NCBI GenBank assembly: GCA_019426215.1
Contig: CM033402.1
Location: 9,115,246-9,179,245, forward strand
Length of the DNA stretch: 64,000 bases
DNA from: Buddleja alternifolia
Lineage: Eukaryota; Streptophyta; Magnoliopsida; Lamiales; Scrophulariaceae
Direction of reading: 5' to 3'
The notes under the pieces are model-generated. The model saw only the letters and a list, made by a program, of their open reading frames with translations. It made no database searches and had not been told where the DNA came from. The position numbers and the translations under genes are program-made. Every line of letters starts with the position of its first letter. The first letter of the stretch is position 1. Of this stretch, positions 37,189-48,566 are shown piece after piece.

Positions 37189-37826
37189 GCTGTGAGTGCT
37201 AGTGATGTGTTGTTGTGGTTTGTTTGGTTTTTTTTGAGCTTTTGTCTATTTTATTATACTGCCATTAGTTGGGCATAATGAATATTTTGTAACTGATTTG
37301 ACAGAAACAAGGAATTTCCAGTATTTTGGATTGTTGTTTATTGAAATGAACTTATTTTGTTATATTTTACTTGTATTGTTGGAATGTTGTTGGGTTTAGT
37401 GGTGATATAGTTTTAGTGTGCATTTTTGGATGATTGTTTCTAGAATTGAACCTTGAATCAGTGCTCTGTTTTTTGCACTATAAAACTGGTTAGTTATGGC
37501 CTATGAAATTGATTAACATTGACCTAAAAACTCACCAATTGTGGCCTAAAAACAGAGCACCGAAATTGAACACCAAAGCAGATTACCAAAACCAAAACAA
37601 AGACCTCAAGCAGCATTCTAAACTGAAACCAAAACCAAAACACAGAACACCAAAAACAGAGCACCAAAATATGAAAATAAGCTGAATAAAAATACCACAA
37701 TAATATAATATTACTTTAAAACATTAATTAAACTGGAATTAAATTACGAAACCAGTAATCCTAATACATATACTAGCAGCAAATTCGAGATGAATGGTAA
37801 AATTACATCTCAAAACATCCAACAAA
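37189..37826. other. MULE internal spacer, no gene seen
   Basis: Between the convergent frames. It has AT-rich 3' region features and an ACCAAAAC/AGCACC-rich patch (37545-37680), whose open frame is repeat-driven. Confidence 0.5.
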
Positions 37827-38207
37827 TTATGCAAAGCACGACTGCAATGAGAAACAAAAATCGCCATGTTTTCTCTCGTTTCTGCAGACTTGTAACCCTT
37901 GTAGCTCATCAACCCTTTCTTGTAGCTCATCAATTTCGTTAGCCCGATTTGGAATATTTTGATTCTCCAATTCTCTTATACTGTTGCGGAGTTCGGTTAT
38001 CACATCCAAAGCTCGTGGAGAATATGGTGGGTCAAACCAAGCAAAGTAGCCACAACCTCTAGCGCCATAAACACAACCATAGAATCTTCGGAGTGGGTTG
38101 TTCTCGGTTTTTGACGTCCACAAATAAGGATACTTCCCACAATTGCATTTCTTTTGATCATTTCGTCTACTACTAGCTCTACTCGAGGAAGAAGAATAAG
38201 AAGCCAT
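37827..38207 (-). CDS. GRF-type zinc-finger protein in MULE, 126 aa
   Basis: From MASYSSSSSRASSRR, with a Ser-rich start, then a GRF zinc finger (CNCGKYPYLWTSKTENNPLR, then RFYGCVYGARGCGYFAWFD), with Cys ligands near residues 22, 24, 45 and 52. After it a short heptad-like helix (ITELRNSIRELENQN..EIDELQERVDELQ) suggests a coiled coil. The last residues (VCRNERKHGDFCFSLQSC) may be read-through into an intron or beyond a decayed exon. GRF fingers bind single-stranded nucleic acid in other proteins, and stand-alone GRF-finger proteins of this layout are common in plant genomes, many element-borne. It lies inside the right TIR and faces the 294-aa frame. A (TTC)n run precedes the start on the minus strand. 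Confidence 0.7.
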   Translation of the reverse strand: MASYSSSSSRASSRRNDQKKCNCGKYPYLWTSKTENNPLRRFYGCVYGARGCGYFAWFDPPYSPRALDVITELRNSIRELENQNIPNRANEIDELQERVDELQGLQVCRNERKHGDFCFSLQSCFA

Positions 38208-38369
38208 TTGGAAGAAGAAGAAGAAGAAGAAGAAGAAGAATGAAAATTGTAGCTTAAAAACATATCCAAAATCAATTATCCTTCAACTAAATCTGATTTT
38301 TTTTTCCCTCCAACTTCGTTCACATTCTATTTTTTCCCCCCCAAAATGAGAAACTAACGGATATTTTGG

Positions 38370-38507
38370 GTTGACCGTCAGTCAACTAACGGCGGTACCA
38401 AAATTGAGACAAAAAACTTGATTTGGTACCAAAAGTGTTACTTTTCAAAAGCGTGGTACCAAAATTGGATTTCGCGTGTCCTATGGTACCAAAAATGAAA
38501 TTTTCTC
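38370..38507 (-). repeat. MULE right terminal inverted repeat with phased GGTACC array
   Basis: Mirror of the left TIR. GGTACC is at 38394, 38425, 38455 and 38485 (31, 30 and 30 bp apart), with the outermost 17 nt from the end, as on the left. Confidence 0.95.
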
Positions 38508-39238
38508 AAACTCTCTAGTAAGAACTAAACGTATTAGACCTATATATGCTTGCAGAAGTAGGGCTGAAAAAATTAATTGAGTTACTTGATACTCGGCTCG
38601 AGATCAATTGTTAAAAGTTTATTTTAGATTGATTTGTTAACCAACAAACTAATCGTTAATGCTTTCTTTTGTTCAATAAGGTAGCTTGGATCTACTAGTA
38701 AAAATGTCGAGATATGTGTACAAAGTTCAAATTGTTTGATCCCGACATGTGTTATGCTCTATTAGACCTCGTTCGAGTTCAGTTCGATTAATAATCAAAC
38801 TAAATTCAAATTCAAATTCAAATTTTAAAGATCATTAATAGTTCAACTAAATTTAAACAATATTGTCGATCCAATTCGTTTCCAAACAAACAAGAGATAG
38901 CATAATAGATTTTCAAAGAGAAATATATAAGACTCACAAACTAATTTCTCCGCCATTGGAAACCTGATCTTGTAATGGGTTCACATAGTTTTATTTAAAC
39001 AGAAGCTAAGACAAACCCTTTTATTTTTTTAAACATAAAAGAAACTTAATATGTAAAAGAAGTCTGTGTACTCTTAAAACATACAACAAATACAATAATT
39101 GAGAATACAGCATCATGACATGATCCAATCTCTTGCAAGGGAAATAAAATTCTCAACAGCTGAAAAAGAAAATTTGTAGTATTTGGAACTAAGACAAAGT
39201 AAAAAAATTCATATGGGATGTATCTTTTTTTTTTAATT

Positions 39239-39269
<31 letters not shown>

Positions 39270-41398
39270 TTAATATGAATGTCTAGGATTAATAAATCGA
39301 CAAGCAAGTGAAACATCAAACATGGTACAAATAAAATTGGAAATTTGAGGAGTAAATGCAAGAAACGCTCAGGAGAAATGATAGTTTAGGTCTCCAATGG
39401 ATGTAATGCTATTTCTCATTTATTATTTTTCTTAAAAAAAGTAAGAAAATGATTAGATGTGATGTGTTATGTTTTTTTTTTTTTTTTAAGAAAAGGCTTC
39501 TTCTTCTTCTTCTTTTTTTTTTTTTTTGTGTGTGTGTGGGGAAACTGGTATAGATGAATTTTTATTTTTTAAGAAAATTTATATATATTTAAGTAAGCTC
39601 ATCGATTTAGGCATCCAAAAATATTTAAAATGGATCTTATTTTGTGTCTTGTATCATTTCGAATCAAGATATATTTGATTATTTTGATTAGTATGTTAAG
39701 ATAATAACGGATAAAAATCTTTTAATTATTGGATGAGCTGTCTATAGTCATGTTATTAAAAAATCTAACTTTCTTGAGGAAAATATGATAGAAATTTCAC
39801 TTAAAATCAATATTCAAGGAAATTTGTTATTTGTTTGATATATTTCTTGTAGATGTCAAATAAATGCATTTATGATAAAAAAATTGAAAAATTAAAAAAT
39901 CGAAAATGATGTGTCATCCAATCGGGGCTCAAATTCTCTTTACCATTCATGTGTATCACACATAGATTCGTGATAAGTCCGTGTATACATTATTAAAGAT
40001 TAAAGATTAAAGATGATTTGATGTGGAGAAATGAGGTTTTGTGGGTACCCCTCCTTTGTTTATGCTTCACATTTCAACTTGAAACGCACGGGCCGTGTGG
40101 AAACATACTTGGAATTTGGTGTTGGAAATTTTATAGTAATTTTTCGTTTGGCTAAGTGAATTTTTTTAAGTGGAACATACACCACGTACTATCATTTCAT
40201 ACAATTAATTAAAGTGTTTTCTCTACTATTTTCTTCACTAAAATTCAAATATCAGACAGATTCTGAGAAGTTTCATTGAAAAAAGATGTTGGTTTGCATG
40301 CAATTTTATTTTAAAGGAAAAGAGAATACATATATGTTTGAGAAATTCTAGCCATAAGCTCCATTTGGACAATTTTTATAGTATTCGTCGTGTAATTAGT
40401 GTGTATTAGTTAAGATGTGAGAGTCCTCTTATAGAATCTAGTAAATTGTACTTTGAGGTATAGTGTTTCGGATGTCGTATTTTAATTTGATATTTTATTT
40501 TATATTTATAAATAAAAATCAAATCTTATACAGACTTGATACATATGGATAAACATTTAGATGTAACATGGAGATGTGATGTTGACTTAAAGATATAACA
40601 TAAAATTAATTAAGAGAATCTAAATGCCTTGAAGCATGCCTAGTTAAATTACTTATTATACAAGTATTTGAGAATGACTTTTAATTATTTTTTTTTAATA
40701 AAAGATTATGTTGGGATAGATTTGTAGTGGTTATTCAATAAGAGAATCCGATTGTTTTAGAATAGAATGATTATTTTGCCAAGTTTGCCGAGACATATGG
40801 TTCAACTTTAGTCACACAATCCTACTAACACCTAAAAAATAATCTCCAATTCATATTGGATTAAATATAATAGACTGGCGTGAATATACCTACATAAAAT
40901 GACGAGCTCTAAAACTCGAACCACATTAAAGTGAAAATTTTAAAAACTAACCAGAATTTTACAAGCGTCTGAGGTAGGTGTTGATTGGCCAAAATGAACT
41001 TTTTTAAGTCAAGAAAGTATAAAATTAAGCTCAAATAATCTATTCTATTTTGCCAAAAAAAAAAAAGGGCTCAAATGATCTATTTATGATGATACTTATT
41101 GCGAGATCAAACACTAAGCGAACCAACTAATCATTTGATTTTGAATTTGATTATCAAGACTTTATAAAATATCTACTTATGAAAAAGAAAGTGCCCCAAC
41201 ATGATTAATAGCGATTAGCAACACTTATCTAACCTAAACAAAAGTTTTGGTCCAAATCTGATTTGATTGAACTCAAAATTCCTAAAGTAAATATGTTATA
41301 TTTATCACGTAAATGACTATTCAATTTATAAATTACATTTGTGTTCGACCAAATTAGGTTAACTTGTCCAGAAAGTGGCATCGTTTGTGGGTAAAGAC
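38508..41398. other. Intergenic with element relics, no gene seen
   Basis: Contains a TAGGGCTGAA..GATACTCGGCTCGAG start at 38568, related to the inverted end of the MITE at 61994-62329; an (ATA)n tract at about 39247-39270; T-rich and (TTC)n and (TG)n runs at 39471-39538; and, from about 39290 to 40640, sequence paralogous to 59260-61880. No coding gene supported. Confidence 0.6.
39290..40640. repeat. Non-coding paralogue of 59.3-61.9 kb, unfilled site
   Basis: Shared blocks include GACAAGCAAGTGAAACATCA, GAAACGCACGGGCCGT, TTTCTCTACTATTTTC and TGCCTTGAAGCATGC, in the same order as at 59.3-61.9 kb. The solo LTR of the other copy is absent here; its target reads CATACACCACGTACTATCA near 40180. 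The ancestral function is unknown. Confidence 0.75.
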
Positions 41399-41521
41399 TG
41401 TTATGATATGAATCCCCTTGAGAATATTATTAATGATGGCAAGGTTTATATAAAGAGTACGAGAATAATAAATATGGAAATAACAATAATAAGGAAACCT
41501 AAACTAATAATAACTCTAACA
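41399..41521 (-). repeat. Copia 3' LTR (123 bp)
   Basis: Plus-strand ends TGTTATGATATG and CTCTAACA. It matches 45877-45998 with about a dozen differences, mostly transitions. Confidence 0.92.
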
Positions 41522-44500
41522 CTCCCCTGCAGCCGAAACAGTAGGTGCACAAACGTTGAGATTGGAATGAAACTCCAGAAGGTAAGGTTTTGGTGAAGAT
41601 GTCAGCAAACTGGCGCGAAGATGGAACATGCAACACACGAACATCACCTAAAGTAACTTTTTCTCGTGCAAAATGTAAATCTAATTCCACATGTTTAGTA
41701 TGTTGATGATGTATGGGGTTTGAAGAAAGATAAACCGCACTGATGTTATCACAGTAAACAAGAATGGCGGTATTCAGAGGACAATGAAGCTCAAGAAGAA
41801 GATTACATAACAAAGAGGTTTCAGCAACCGCGATAGCAACACAACGATATTCAGCTTCAGCACTAAAACGAGAAACAACATGTTGATGTTTAGAGGACCG
41901 AGAAATCAAGTTATAACCTAAAAAAAAATACAGAAATCAGAAGTAGACTGACGAGTATCGGGACAACCAACCCAGTCAACATCAGAATAAGCGAGGAGTT
42001 GAGAGAAGAAGGAGGAACGAATAGAAAGATCCTGAGAAACCATATCGCGAATGTAACGAAGAACACGCTTGAGAGCATTCATATGGTGAATGTGGGGTTC
42101 ATGCATAAATAGACAAAGTTGTTGAACGACAAAAGAAATGTCAGGGCGAGTAAAGGTGATACATTGCAGAGCACCTGCGAGATTGCGATTGAGAGTGGGA
42201 TCCGAAAAAGGAGCCGAGGAAGAAGAAGAAAGTTTAGATTGAGAATTAGCAGGAGTAGAGACAGAATTGCAATCCGTCATGTTAGCACGAGCGAGAATTT
42301 CCAAATAAAATATTTCTCTTGAGAAAGAAAAAGACTGGAGGAAGAACGAGAGACAGAAATATCTAGAAAATAATGCAAGGATCCTAAATCGGTCGAGGCG
42401 ACTCAGATGAAAATAGAGAAGTGAGTTTCGAAAGAAGAGATGGAGATGATGTAGTTAAGAGAATGTCATTAACATAGAGAAGAAGGTAAGAGATGGAAAA
42501 ACCACGGCGAAAAATAAAAAGAGACGCATCGAATTTAGTACTAACAAAACTTAAGATAGACAGAAAAGAGGTGAAAAGGTAATGCCATGCACGGGGGGCT
42601 TGCTTAAGACCATACAAAGCTTTATTAAGAAGACAGACATGGTTAGGAAGATCGGGATCAGTGAAGCCGGGAGGCTGCTTCATGAAGATAGTTTCAGAAA
42701 AGTGACCATGAAGGAAAGCATTTTTGGCATCAAGTTGGTGTAATGGCCAAGAGGAGCTAAGGGCAAGGCTAAGAACGGTGCGAATGGTGGTAGGTTTAAC
42801 CACAGGACTAAAGGTGTCTTCGTAATCAATGCCAGGCTATTGAGTGAAACCTTAGCAATGAGACGAGCCTTGTAACGTTCGAGAGAACCATCAGAGCGAA
42901 ACTTTTGGCGAAAAATCCATTTGGAACCTACCAGATTGACATCAGGAGGACAAGGAACAAGCGTCCAAGTGTCTTTGGAATGAAGAGCAGAGAGTTCATC
43001 AACCATGGTATTTTTCCAATTTGGACTTTTGAGAGCTTGAGCATAAGAATGAGGTAAGAGAGAGAGACTAGTGGTGGCAGAAAGATTTAAAAGAGATCGA
43101 GGTTTAGTAATACCGATTTTAGAACGAGTAACCATGGTGTGAGTGGAAAGATTGGAGGGAGCAAGATGTGATGTGGCGTGAGATGATAGGATAGGCACTG
43201 ACGTGGAACGAGTGGCGAAAGTGGAAGGGTTAGGTAACATGATAGCTAATGTGGCAGGGACGGATGACGTAGCGCCGAATGTGGCAATCGGGTCTGGTAA
43301 AAAACTGGGTGGGGGTCCAAGTTGCGAAGGCCAAGATGACGGAGTGAAACCGTTTACGAGAGAGAAAAGAAAAGAGGGTGAGTCGTCATCATTGGTAAGA
43401 AATTTATAGGATAGGGTGTCGTCAGAAGGTGAGAAGGAAGAGAATGGGAGCACCAATTCATTAAAGACGACGTGACGAGAGATGATGATTTTGTTAGAGT
43501 GAAGGTCAAGACAACAAAACCTTTGTAATGAGAGGGGTATCCTAAGAAATGACAAGCCGAGGAATGAGGAGAAAGTTTATGGGGAGATGTAGTTGAAGAT
43601 TAGGATAGCATAAGCATCCAAAAGCACGAAGATGATCATAAGTGGGAAAATTGCCATAGAAAAGCTCAAACGGAGTTTTGTAGGAGAGAGTGGTAGTGGG
43701 AAGGATATTGAGAAGATGGACCGCTATGTGTAAAGCTTCAGCTCAGAAGGAAGGAGGAAGAATGGGTTGGAACAAAAGAGAGCGAACAATATTATTTACA
43801 ATTTGGATATTTCGTTCAACTTTGCCTTTTTGTTGGGAGGTGTGGGGGCATGAAAAACGAAATTGAATGCCATTTTTTAAAAGAAAGTATGAAATAATTT
43901 ATTAGCAAATTCACCTCCATGATCACAAGAGCAGTGGTGGAAGCTTTGAAGGGGTAGAGATCACCATCGCTGTCACTACAAAAAAGATGGTCACCGGTCC
44001 TAAGATCCTTGACAGAAAAATCGAAAGGGTCAAACTCAATGGAACAGTTATTTGTCGCTAGTAAATTGACTGACAGAGATGAGATTTTTAACTAAGGGGG
44101 GGGGGGGGGGGGGGGAAAAAAAAATTATTGAGGGAGAGGGAACGAGATTTAGAAGGAAAAGAAGAAGAACCTATATGAGTGATGGGGAGTACATCACCGT
44201 TGCCAACAGTGATAGAATTAGAACTTAAATTTGGTACAATATTTAAAAGCTTACCTTGGTGAGGTGTCATGTGGAAGCTAGCTCCAGTGTCTAAGTACCA
44301 TTGCTTATTTGACTGAGTGCGAGACATTGTTTGAAAGAGAGACGAAAGATTCGTGGCTTGGTGGGCGGACTGCACTGTTGCTGGAGGAGTGGGTTGTTGG
44401 AAATTATTTATTGCGGGGCTTAGGTGGAGCGGTGGCCTAGAAGGGGGCAATCCGAGTGGTGCTGGACCGAGGAGCCCATTACCGGGCTGTGCAGAGTAGT

Positions 44501-45579
44501 GGACCGAGGGGGCTGGAGATGCCGAAGGTGGAGTGAGGCCCAGTAGCGGACGAATGTAACCAAGGAGAGGTGATGGGCTGCGCTGTTTCGGCCCAACTTG
44601 CTGATTGTGAGGCATGGGCCAAATTTGAGTGATTTGTTGTTGAAAATGGCGGACCAATGGCATGTGGCCCTGATGGAATATGTTGAATGAGTTGATAGGA
44701 GAATCCAGTGGAGAGGCCGGCGTAATTTTGTGGGCTTGAACGAGAGCCCATATTGTTGTATCCCCAACGGCCACCCCGATTGTTATGACGACCACCTCCT
44801 CGCCCATGATAGCTACCATTATTTCGATTATTGTTTCGATTTTGGGAAGGATTTTGAGAGAAAAGGGTTGTGGCGGATTCGGAGGGAAGAGTATGAGAAT
44901 TAAAATGAGATTCGCGAGTTTCATGAAAAAGTAATAAATTTCGCACTTCAGAGAAAGAGGGGAGGGGCGGTTTTGCAGTAATAATTGTGACACGGGAGAG
45001 ATATGACTCAGGAAGACCTTGTAGAAGTTGGAGAATAAAAGCTTGGTCTGCTACGGGGGTGTTAAGATCGGCTTGATTGTCAGCCAAATATTTCATCTCT
45101 TGACAATATTGAGAAATAGAGAGGGTGCCTTTGCGAAGATTATGAAATCACTCATTTATTTGCATGGAGCGGGATGGTTTAGTATTTCGAAAATTTTCCT
45201 CGATCACAAACCATAAGTTATGAGATGTAGCATATTTGAGATCGAGGTGTTTGAGCAATTTTATGTCAACCGTGGAATAAAACCAACGCTTAATAGTGGA
45301 ATTGAGGGAAAACCATGTTTCATCAGATTCAGAAGTGGGTTTTGAGAGACCGGTAATATGGTCAAAAATAGAGTAGCTCCGACAGATATTCATAAACATA
45401 CTGCGCCATAATTTATAATTGGATTTTTTTTCAGATAATTTAAACCGAAAGAAGAGTGAATATTGCCGGACGACCGTCGCTTTAGGGGCGGATGGGTTAG
45501 GATTTTGAACATTAGAGGGCGTTTCAGAGGAATCTTCGGATTGAGACATGGGATGGAAGAGAAAGAAGAATCGAAACAA
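41499..45579 (-). pseudogene. Copia gag-pol polyprotein, broken
   Basis: Gag starts MSQSEDSSE near 45549 and has the copia-type region (YKLWRSMFMNICRSY). A Gly/Arg/Asn-rich stretch (GRGGGRHNNRGGRWG) replaces or precedes a zinc knuckle. Protease active site WYLDTGASFHMT lies near 44300. Integrase is shortened: the frame passes from pre-integrase SDGDLYPFKAS directly to the HGGEFANK and PNKKAK region near 43928, so the HHCC finger and first catalytic Asp are gone. RT begins VDELSALHSKDTWTLVP; LDAKNAFLHG and LYGLKQAPRAW are present, but the catalytic box reads YVNDIL. RNase H ends SAEAEYR..VYCDNISAVYL..HTKHVELDLHF. Frameshifts and stops occur near 45140, 44095 (C/G homopolymer), 43560, 42835, 42384 and 41918. 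Non-functional. Confidence 0.93.
44097..44115. repeat. Poly-G run inside copia pol
   Basis: About 18 consecutive G on the plus strand followed by an A run, downstream of the protease motif. It is a likely slippage-prone frameshift site and a possible assembly error site. Confidence 0.9.
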
Positions 45580-45876
45580 TAATCAAAGAATAATAACTAT
45601 TCGCAAAGAGAGAAGATAAATCGTATAAAAAAGGTGACGACTTACAAAAAACACACACTAATGAGAGAGGCCGGCGGTGTGAAGGCTTTTTAGTGGATAA
45701 TTTTGTGTTGAGGGGAGCAACGACTTAGAGGTAGGGGAAAGAGAGAGGAGAAATATCCTGTAGAGAAGATCACCGGTGGTAGAATGCCTACAGTGACGCC
45801 TGCGATGGGGTAGGAGGTGAAAATTTGGAGAGAGAGAGAGAGAGACAAGGATTCTAGGATTTTAGGCTTGATACCA

Positions 45877-45998
45877 TGTTATGATATGAATCCCCTTGAA
45901 AATATTATTAATGATAACAAAATTTATATAAAGAGTATAAGAATAACAAATATGGAAATAACATTAATAAGGAATTTAAACTAATAATAAATCTAACA
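45877..45998 (-). repeat. Copia 5' LTR (122 bp)
   Basis: Partner of 41399-41521. The primer-binding site follows immediately inside the element. Confidence 0.92.
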
Positions 45999-47060
45999 AA
46001 GCCATGGACATGATAATTGTCATTTCACTTCGCCAGGGTATCTAAACCAATCAATTAAATATGTAATTTGCTTGGTGGCTAAGGTGTCCCGTCAATGAAC
46101 AGCAAAAACACTTCATTGGATTAGAAGCGCTGATTATCCCCCAAAATATACCATACTTTTATTCTGTTGCATTGGTGCACATAGTCCAAAGGAGCATATT
46201 ATTGCAAACTATGTATTCTTTACGCATTCAAACAAAATTGCAAATAGATCCACAGGCTTGATTCCTTGTCCATAACTCATGTTTGAAATACATATTTGAT
46301 CACGTTAACATATTAAGTTTAATTTAGTTTAATCCAATTTAGACAAGTACAAGTAAAAATATATGTTAGAGCTATTCTAAAACTTCACTCTTCAACAATT
46401 AATAATATTAAAGAAAGTAACAAATAAAGAATACCACTCCAGTACACTCTAGGCTATAACAATATATATTAATTTTTTGAATTCAATCTTACTTATAATT
46501 CATTGTACCTTCCGCTGCTTCGTCTACTTCTGCCTGGTGCCACTGTCGAGCTCCGCCTAATGCCATGACCCTAAGGCTAATGTTCTTAGAAATCGAGGTT
46601 GTTGGTTCGCTCGGGTCTCCAATTTCTCTGGATTTCCCATGGTTTGCAGCGGGTTTTGTGCCAACAATCTTAATGGGGAACTCGGGCCAGTCATCTCACC
46701 GGTTAAAAATTTTGCCGGCGTGTCCGGTCCAATTTTGAAAATAGTCGTTAAAAGATGGATATTGTAATTTATTCAATCGAAGAAGTGTACAAAGAATGAT
46801 CTGGCATAAGCGCATCATTTTAAATTTCAGTTGCAAGCAATGTTCGTCATTTGATTTTCCTCCCAGAAGACGGAAGACATGATCACACTTTATTTCAACT
46901 AACTAATATATATGTACCCGTTTTTTTTCATATTTCTTTATTTCCTTTTCGTTTTCCCTTTTTTTTCCTTTGAAAATATGAGGGTAAAAAAATTAAAATG
47001 TTTTAAAGGAAAGAAAGGAGAAAAGAAGGAGAAAAGAAAAGGAAGTAAAGAAATAAGGAA
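45999..47060. other. Intergenic upstream of the dehydratase gene
   Basis: 46500-46745 is less AT-rich and stays open in one frame (..NVLRNRGCWFARVSNFSGF..), but no family was recognised; it may be a coding relic. 46921-47066 is a pyrimidine block followed by a purine block. No gene supported. Confidence 0.5.
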
Positions 47061-47068
47061 AAAAAAGG

Positions 47069-47158
47069 GGTAGGTATGTGAGACAGACCAAAACCAACTT
47101 GATCCACAAACACACATTACACATACTCCATCATCATCAGTGTGCTCAATATATAAAA
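47069..47158 (+). promoter_or_regulatory. Dehydratase promoter: AC-I MYB site and TATA box
   Basis: GGTAGGT at 47069-47075 is the reverse complement of ACCTACC, the AC-I element bound by phenylpropanoid R2R3-MYB factors. ACCAACT at 47093-47099 is AC-II-like. TATAAAA lies at 47152-47158, about 130 bp before the start codon, leaving room for a leader of about 100 nt. The sites are seen; MYB control is inferred from the pathway. Confidence 0.6.
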
Positions 47159-47285
47159 CCACTTATCCCCTTCAATTTTTTCTCAGCTTCAACGTTCACT
47201 TCGAACGACAAGCTTTACAATACTCTTCAATCCAATTTCATCCTTTTAACTTTTTATTTCCTTCTAACATTTAATCAATTCCAAT

Positions 47286-48566
47286 ATGCATTCCCTCACT
47301 CCTTCCGGTTTACATCTCAAGTCCATAACCCGGAAGACGCCATCGCATCCGGGTCTCGGGCCGACCCATCAGGGTCGCTTCTTCATCCAATGTATCTCCC
47401 GTTACGATTCATCCTCCTCCACCGCCGCCACTCGAACCACTTACGGTCACGTGGGCAAAACCCGCCACGAGTGGCAGAGCACGTGCGCCATCCTCGCCGG
47501 AAAAGTCATTTCCCAGCAACAAAACGCCGCCGGCGAAGACATCATCTCCGCCTCCGCCGCCGTCAACGGCCACCCCACACTCGACCTCGTCCCCACACAA
47601 CGAAAGCCACTAAGCATCGCCGATCTATCTCCGGCGCCGATGCACGGCTCCCACATCCGCGTCGCCTACCAAGGCGTCCCCGGCGCGTACAGCGAATCCG
47701 CAGCCGGAAAAGCTTACCCCAACTGCGAAGCCATCCCCTGCGACCAATTCGAAGTCGCATTCCATGCCGTCGAGCTTTGGATCGCCGACAGGGCCGTGTT
47801 GCCGGTGGAGAATTCCTTAGGCGGATCCATCCACCGTAATTACGACCTCCTCCTCCGCCACAACCTCCACATCGTCGGCGAAGTACAACTCCCCGTCCAC
47901 CACTGCCTCCTATCCCTCCCCGGCGTCGGAAAAGACTGTCTCACGCGCGTCATCAGCCACCCCCAAGCCCTCGCGCAATGCGAGCATACTTTAACAAAAA
48001 TGGGCCTCCACCTCGCCCGGGAGGCCTTCGACGACACCGCGGGCGCGGCGGAGCACATCGCCGTGAACAATCTCCGCGACACGGCCGCTATTGCCTCCGC
48101 ACGCGCCGCCGAGCTGTACGGTATGCAGGTACTCGCGGACGGGATCCAGGACGACTCGGGGAACGTGACCCGGTTCGTGATGTTGGCTCGTGAACCGGTG
48201 ATCCCCCGGACGGACCGGCCGTTCAAGACGAGCATAGTGTTCGCGCACGATGAGGGGACGAGCATGTTGTTTAAGGTGCTGTCCGCGTTCGCGTTCAGGA
48301 ATATTAGTCTTACGAAGATCGAGTCGCGGCCGCACCGTAACCGGCCCATTCGGTTGGTTGAGGACGGCGATGTTGGGATGGCGAAGCACCGCTTTGAGTA
48401 CATGTTTTACGTTGATTTTGAGGCATCCATGGCGGAGGCGAGGGCGCAGAATGCGTTGGCGGAGGTGCAGGAGTTCACCTCGTTCTTGAGGGTGTTAGGA
48501 AGTTATCCAATGGATATGACGCCATGGACTCCATCCTCCTCCCCCTCCCCCTCCCAGGGAGATTAA
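47286..48566 (+). CDS. ADT: Arogenate/prephenate dehydratase, plastid type
   Basis: Makes phenylalanine from arogenate (or phenylpyruvate from prephenate) by decarboxylation and dehydration, the last committed step of plant Phe synthesis in plastids, supplying phenylpropanoids. 426 aa, intronless. Residues 1 to about 120 are Ser/Thr/Arg-rich and variable, fitting a transit peptide. The catalytic domain spans about 125-301 ([47 protein letters not shown], then the GNVTRF motif with the catalytic Thr295). The regulatory ACT domain spans about 313-406 ([19 protein letters not shown], ..[18 protein letters not shown]), which in the family binds Phe for feedback control. Length and lack of introns fit the ADT3/4/5 group. 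The first Met follows a TATA box by ~130 bp. GC and third-position GC are far above the surroundings. The C-terminus ends in a Ser/Pro tail. The coding frame is intact. Confidence 0.96.
   Translation: MHSLTPSGLHLKSITRKTPSHPGLGPTHQGRFFIQCISRYDSSSSTAATRTTYGHVGKTRHEWQSTCAILAGKVISQQQNAAGEDIISASAAVNGHPTLDLVPTQRKPLSIADLSPAPMHGSHIRVAYQGVPGAYSESAAGKAYPNCEAIPCDQFEVAFHAVELWIADRAVLPVENSLGGSIHRNYDLLLRHNLHIVGEVQLPVHHCLLSLPGVGKDCLTRVISHPQALAQCEHTLTKMGLHLAREAFDDTAGAAEHIAVNNLRDTAAIASARAAELYGMQVLADGIQDDSGNVTRFVMLAREPVIPRTDRPFKTSIVFAHDEGTSMLFKVLSAFAFRNISLTKIESRPHRNRPIRLVEDGDVGMAKHRFEYMFYVDFEASMAEARAQNALAEVQEFTSFLRVLGSYPMDMTPWTPSSSPSPSQGD

Larger units (their letters stand above)
36130..38507. mobile_element. 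Non-autonomous MULE (Pack-MULE-like) carrying two ORFs
   Basis: A 2378-bp element with 138-bp terminal inverted repeats (36130-36267 and 38370-38507, about four mismatches) and a perfect 10-bp target duplication AAACTCTCTA (36120-36129 and 38508-38517). Long TIRs and 9-11-bp duplications define Mutator-like elements. No MURA transposase or SWIM zinc-finger frame is present. Inside are two convergent reading frames, a Pro/Lys-rich protein and a GRF zinc finger. The good match of the TIRs and the perfect duplication point to a fairly recent insertion. Confidence 0.93.
41399..45998 (-). mobile_element. Ty1/copia retrotransposon with very short LTRs, decayed
   Basis: 4600 bp on the minus strand. 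LTRs 45877-45998 (5', 122 bp) and 41399-41521 (3', 123 bp) begin TGTTAGA and end CATAACA on the minus strand and agree at roughly 90%. Next to the 5' LTR is TGGTATCAAGCC, a variant of the initiator-tRNA-Met binding site TGGTATCAGAGC. Next to the 3' LTR is the purine tract GCTGCAGGGGAG. Flanks AAGAC and AAGCC may be a target duplication with one mismatch. Domain order gag, protease, integrase, RT, RNase H marks copia. Confidence 0.93.

Noticed and set aside
36130..38507. An autonomous MULE
   Set aside because: Neither frame has MURA/MULE transposase or SWIM motifs and 2.4 kb is too short.
47078..48489. Several long open frames on both strands over the dehydratase gene
   Set aside because: High GC removes stop codons from all frames; only the 47286-48566 frame has family motifs.
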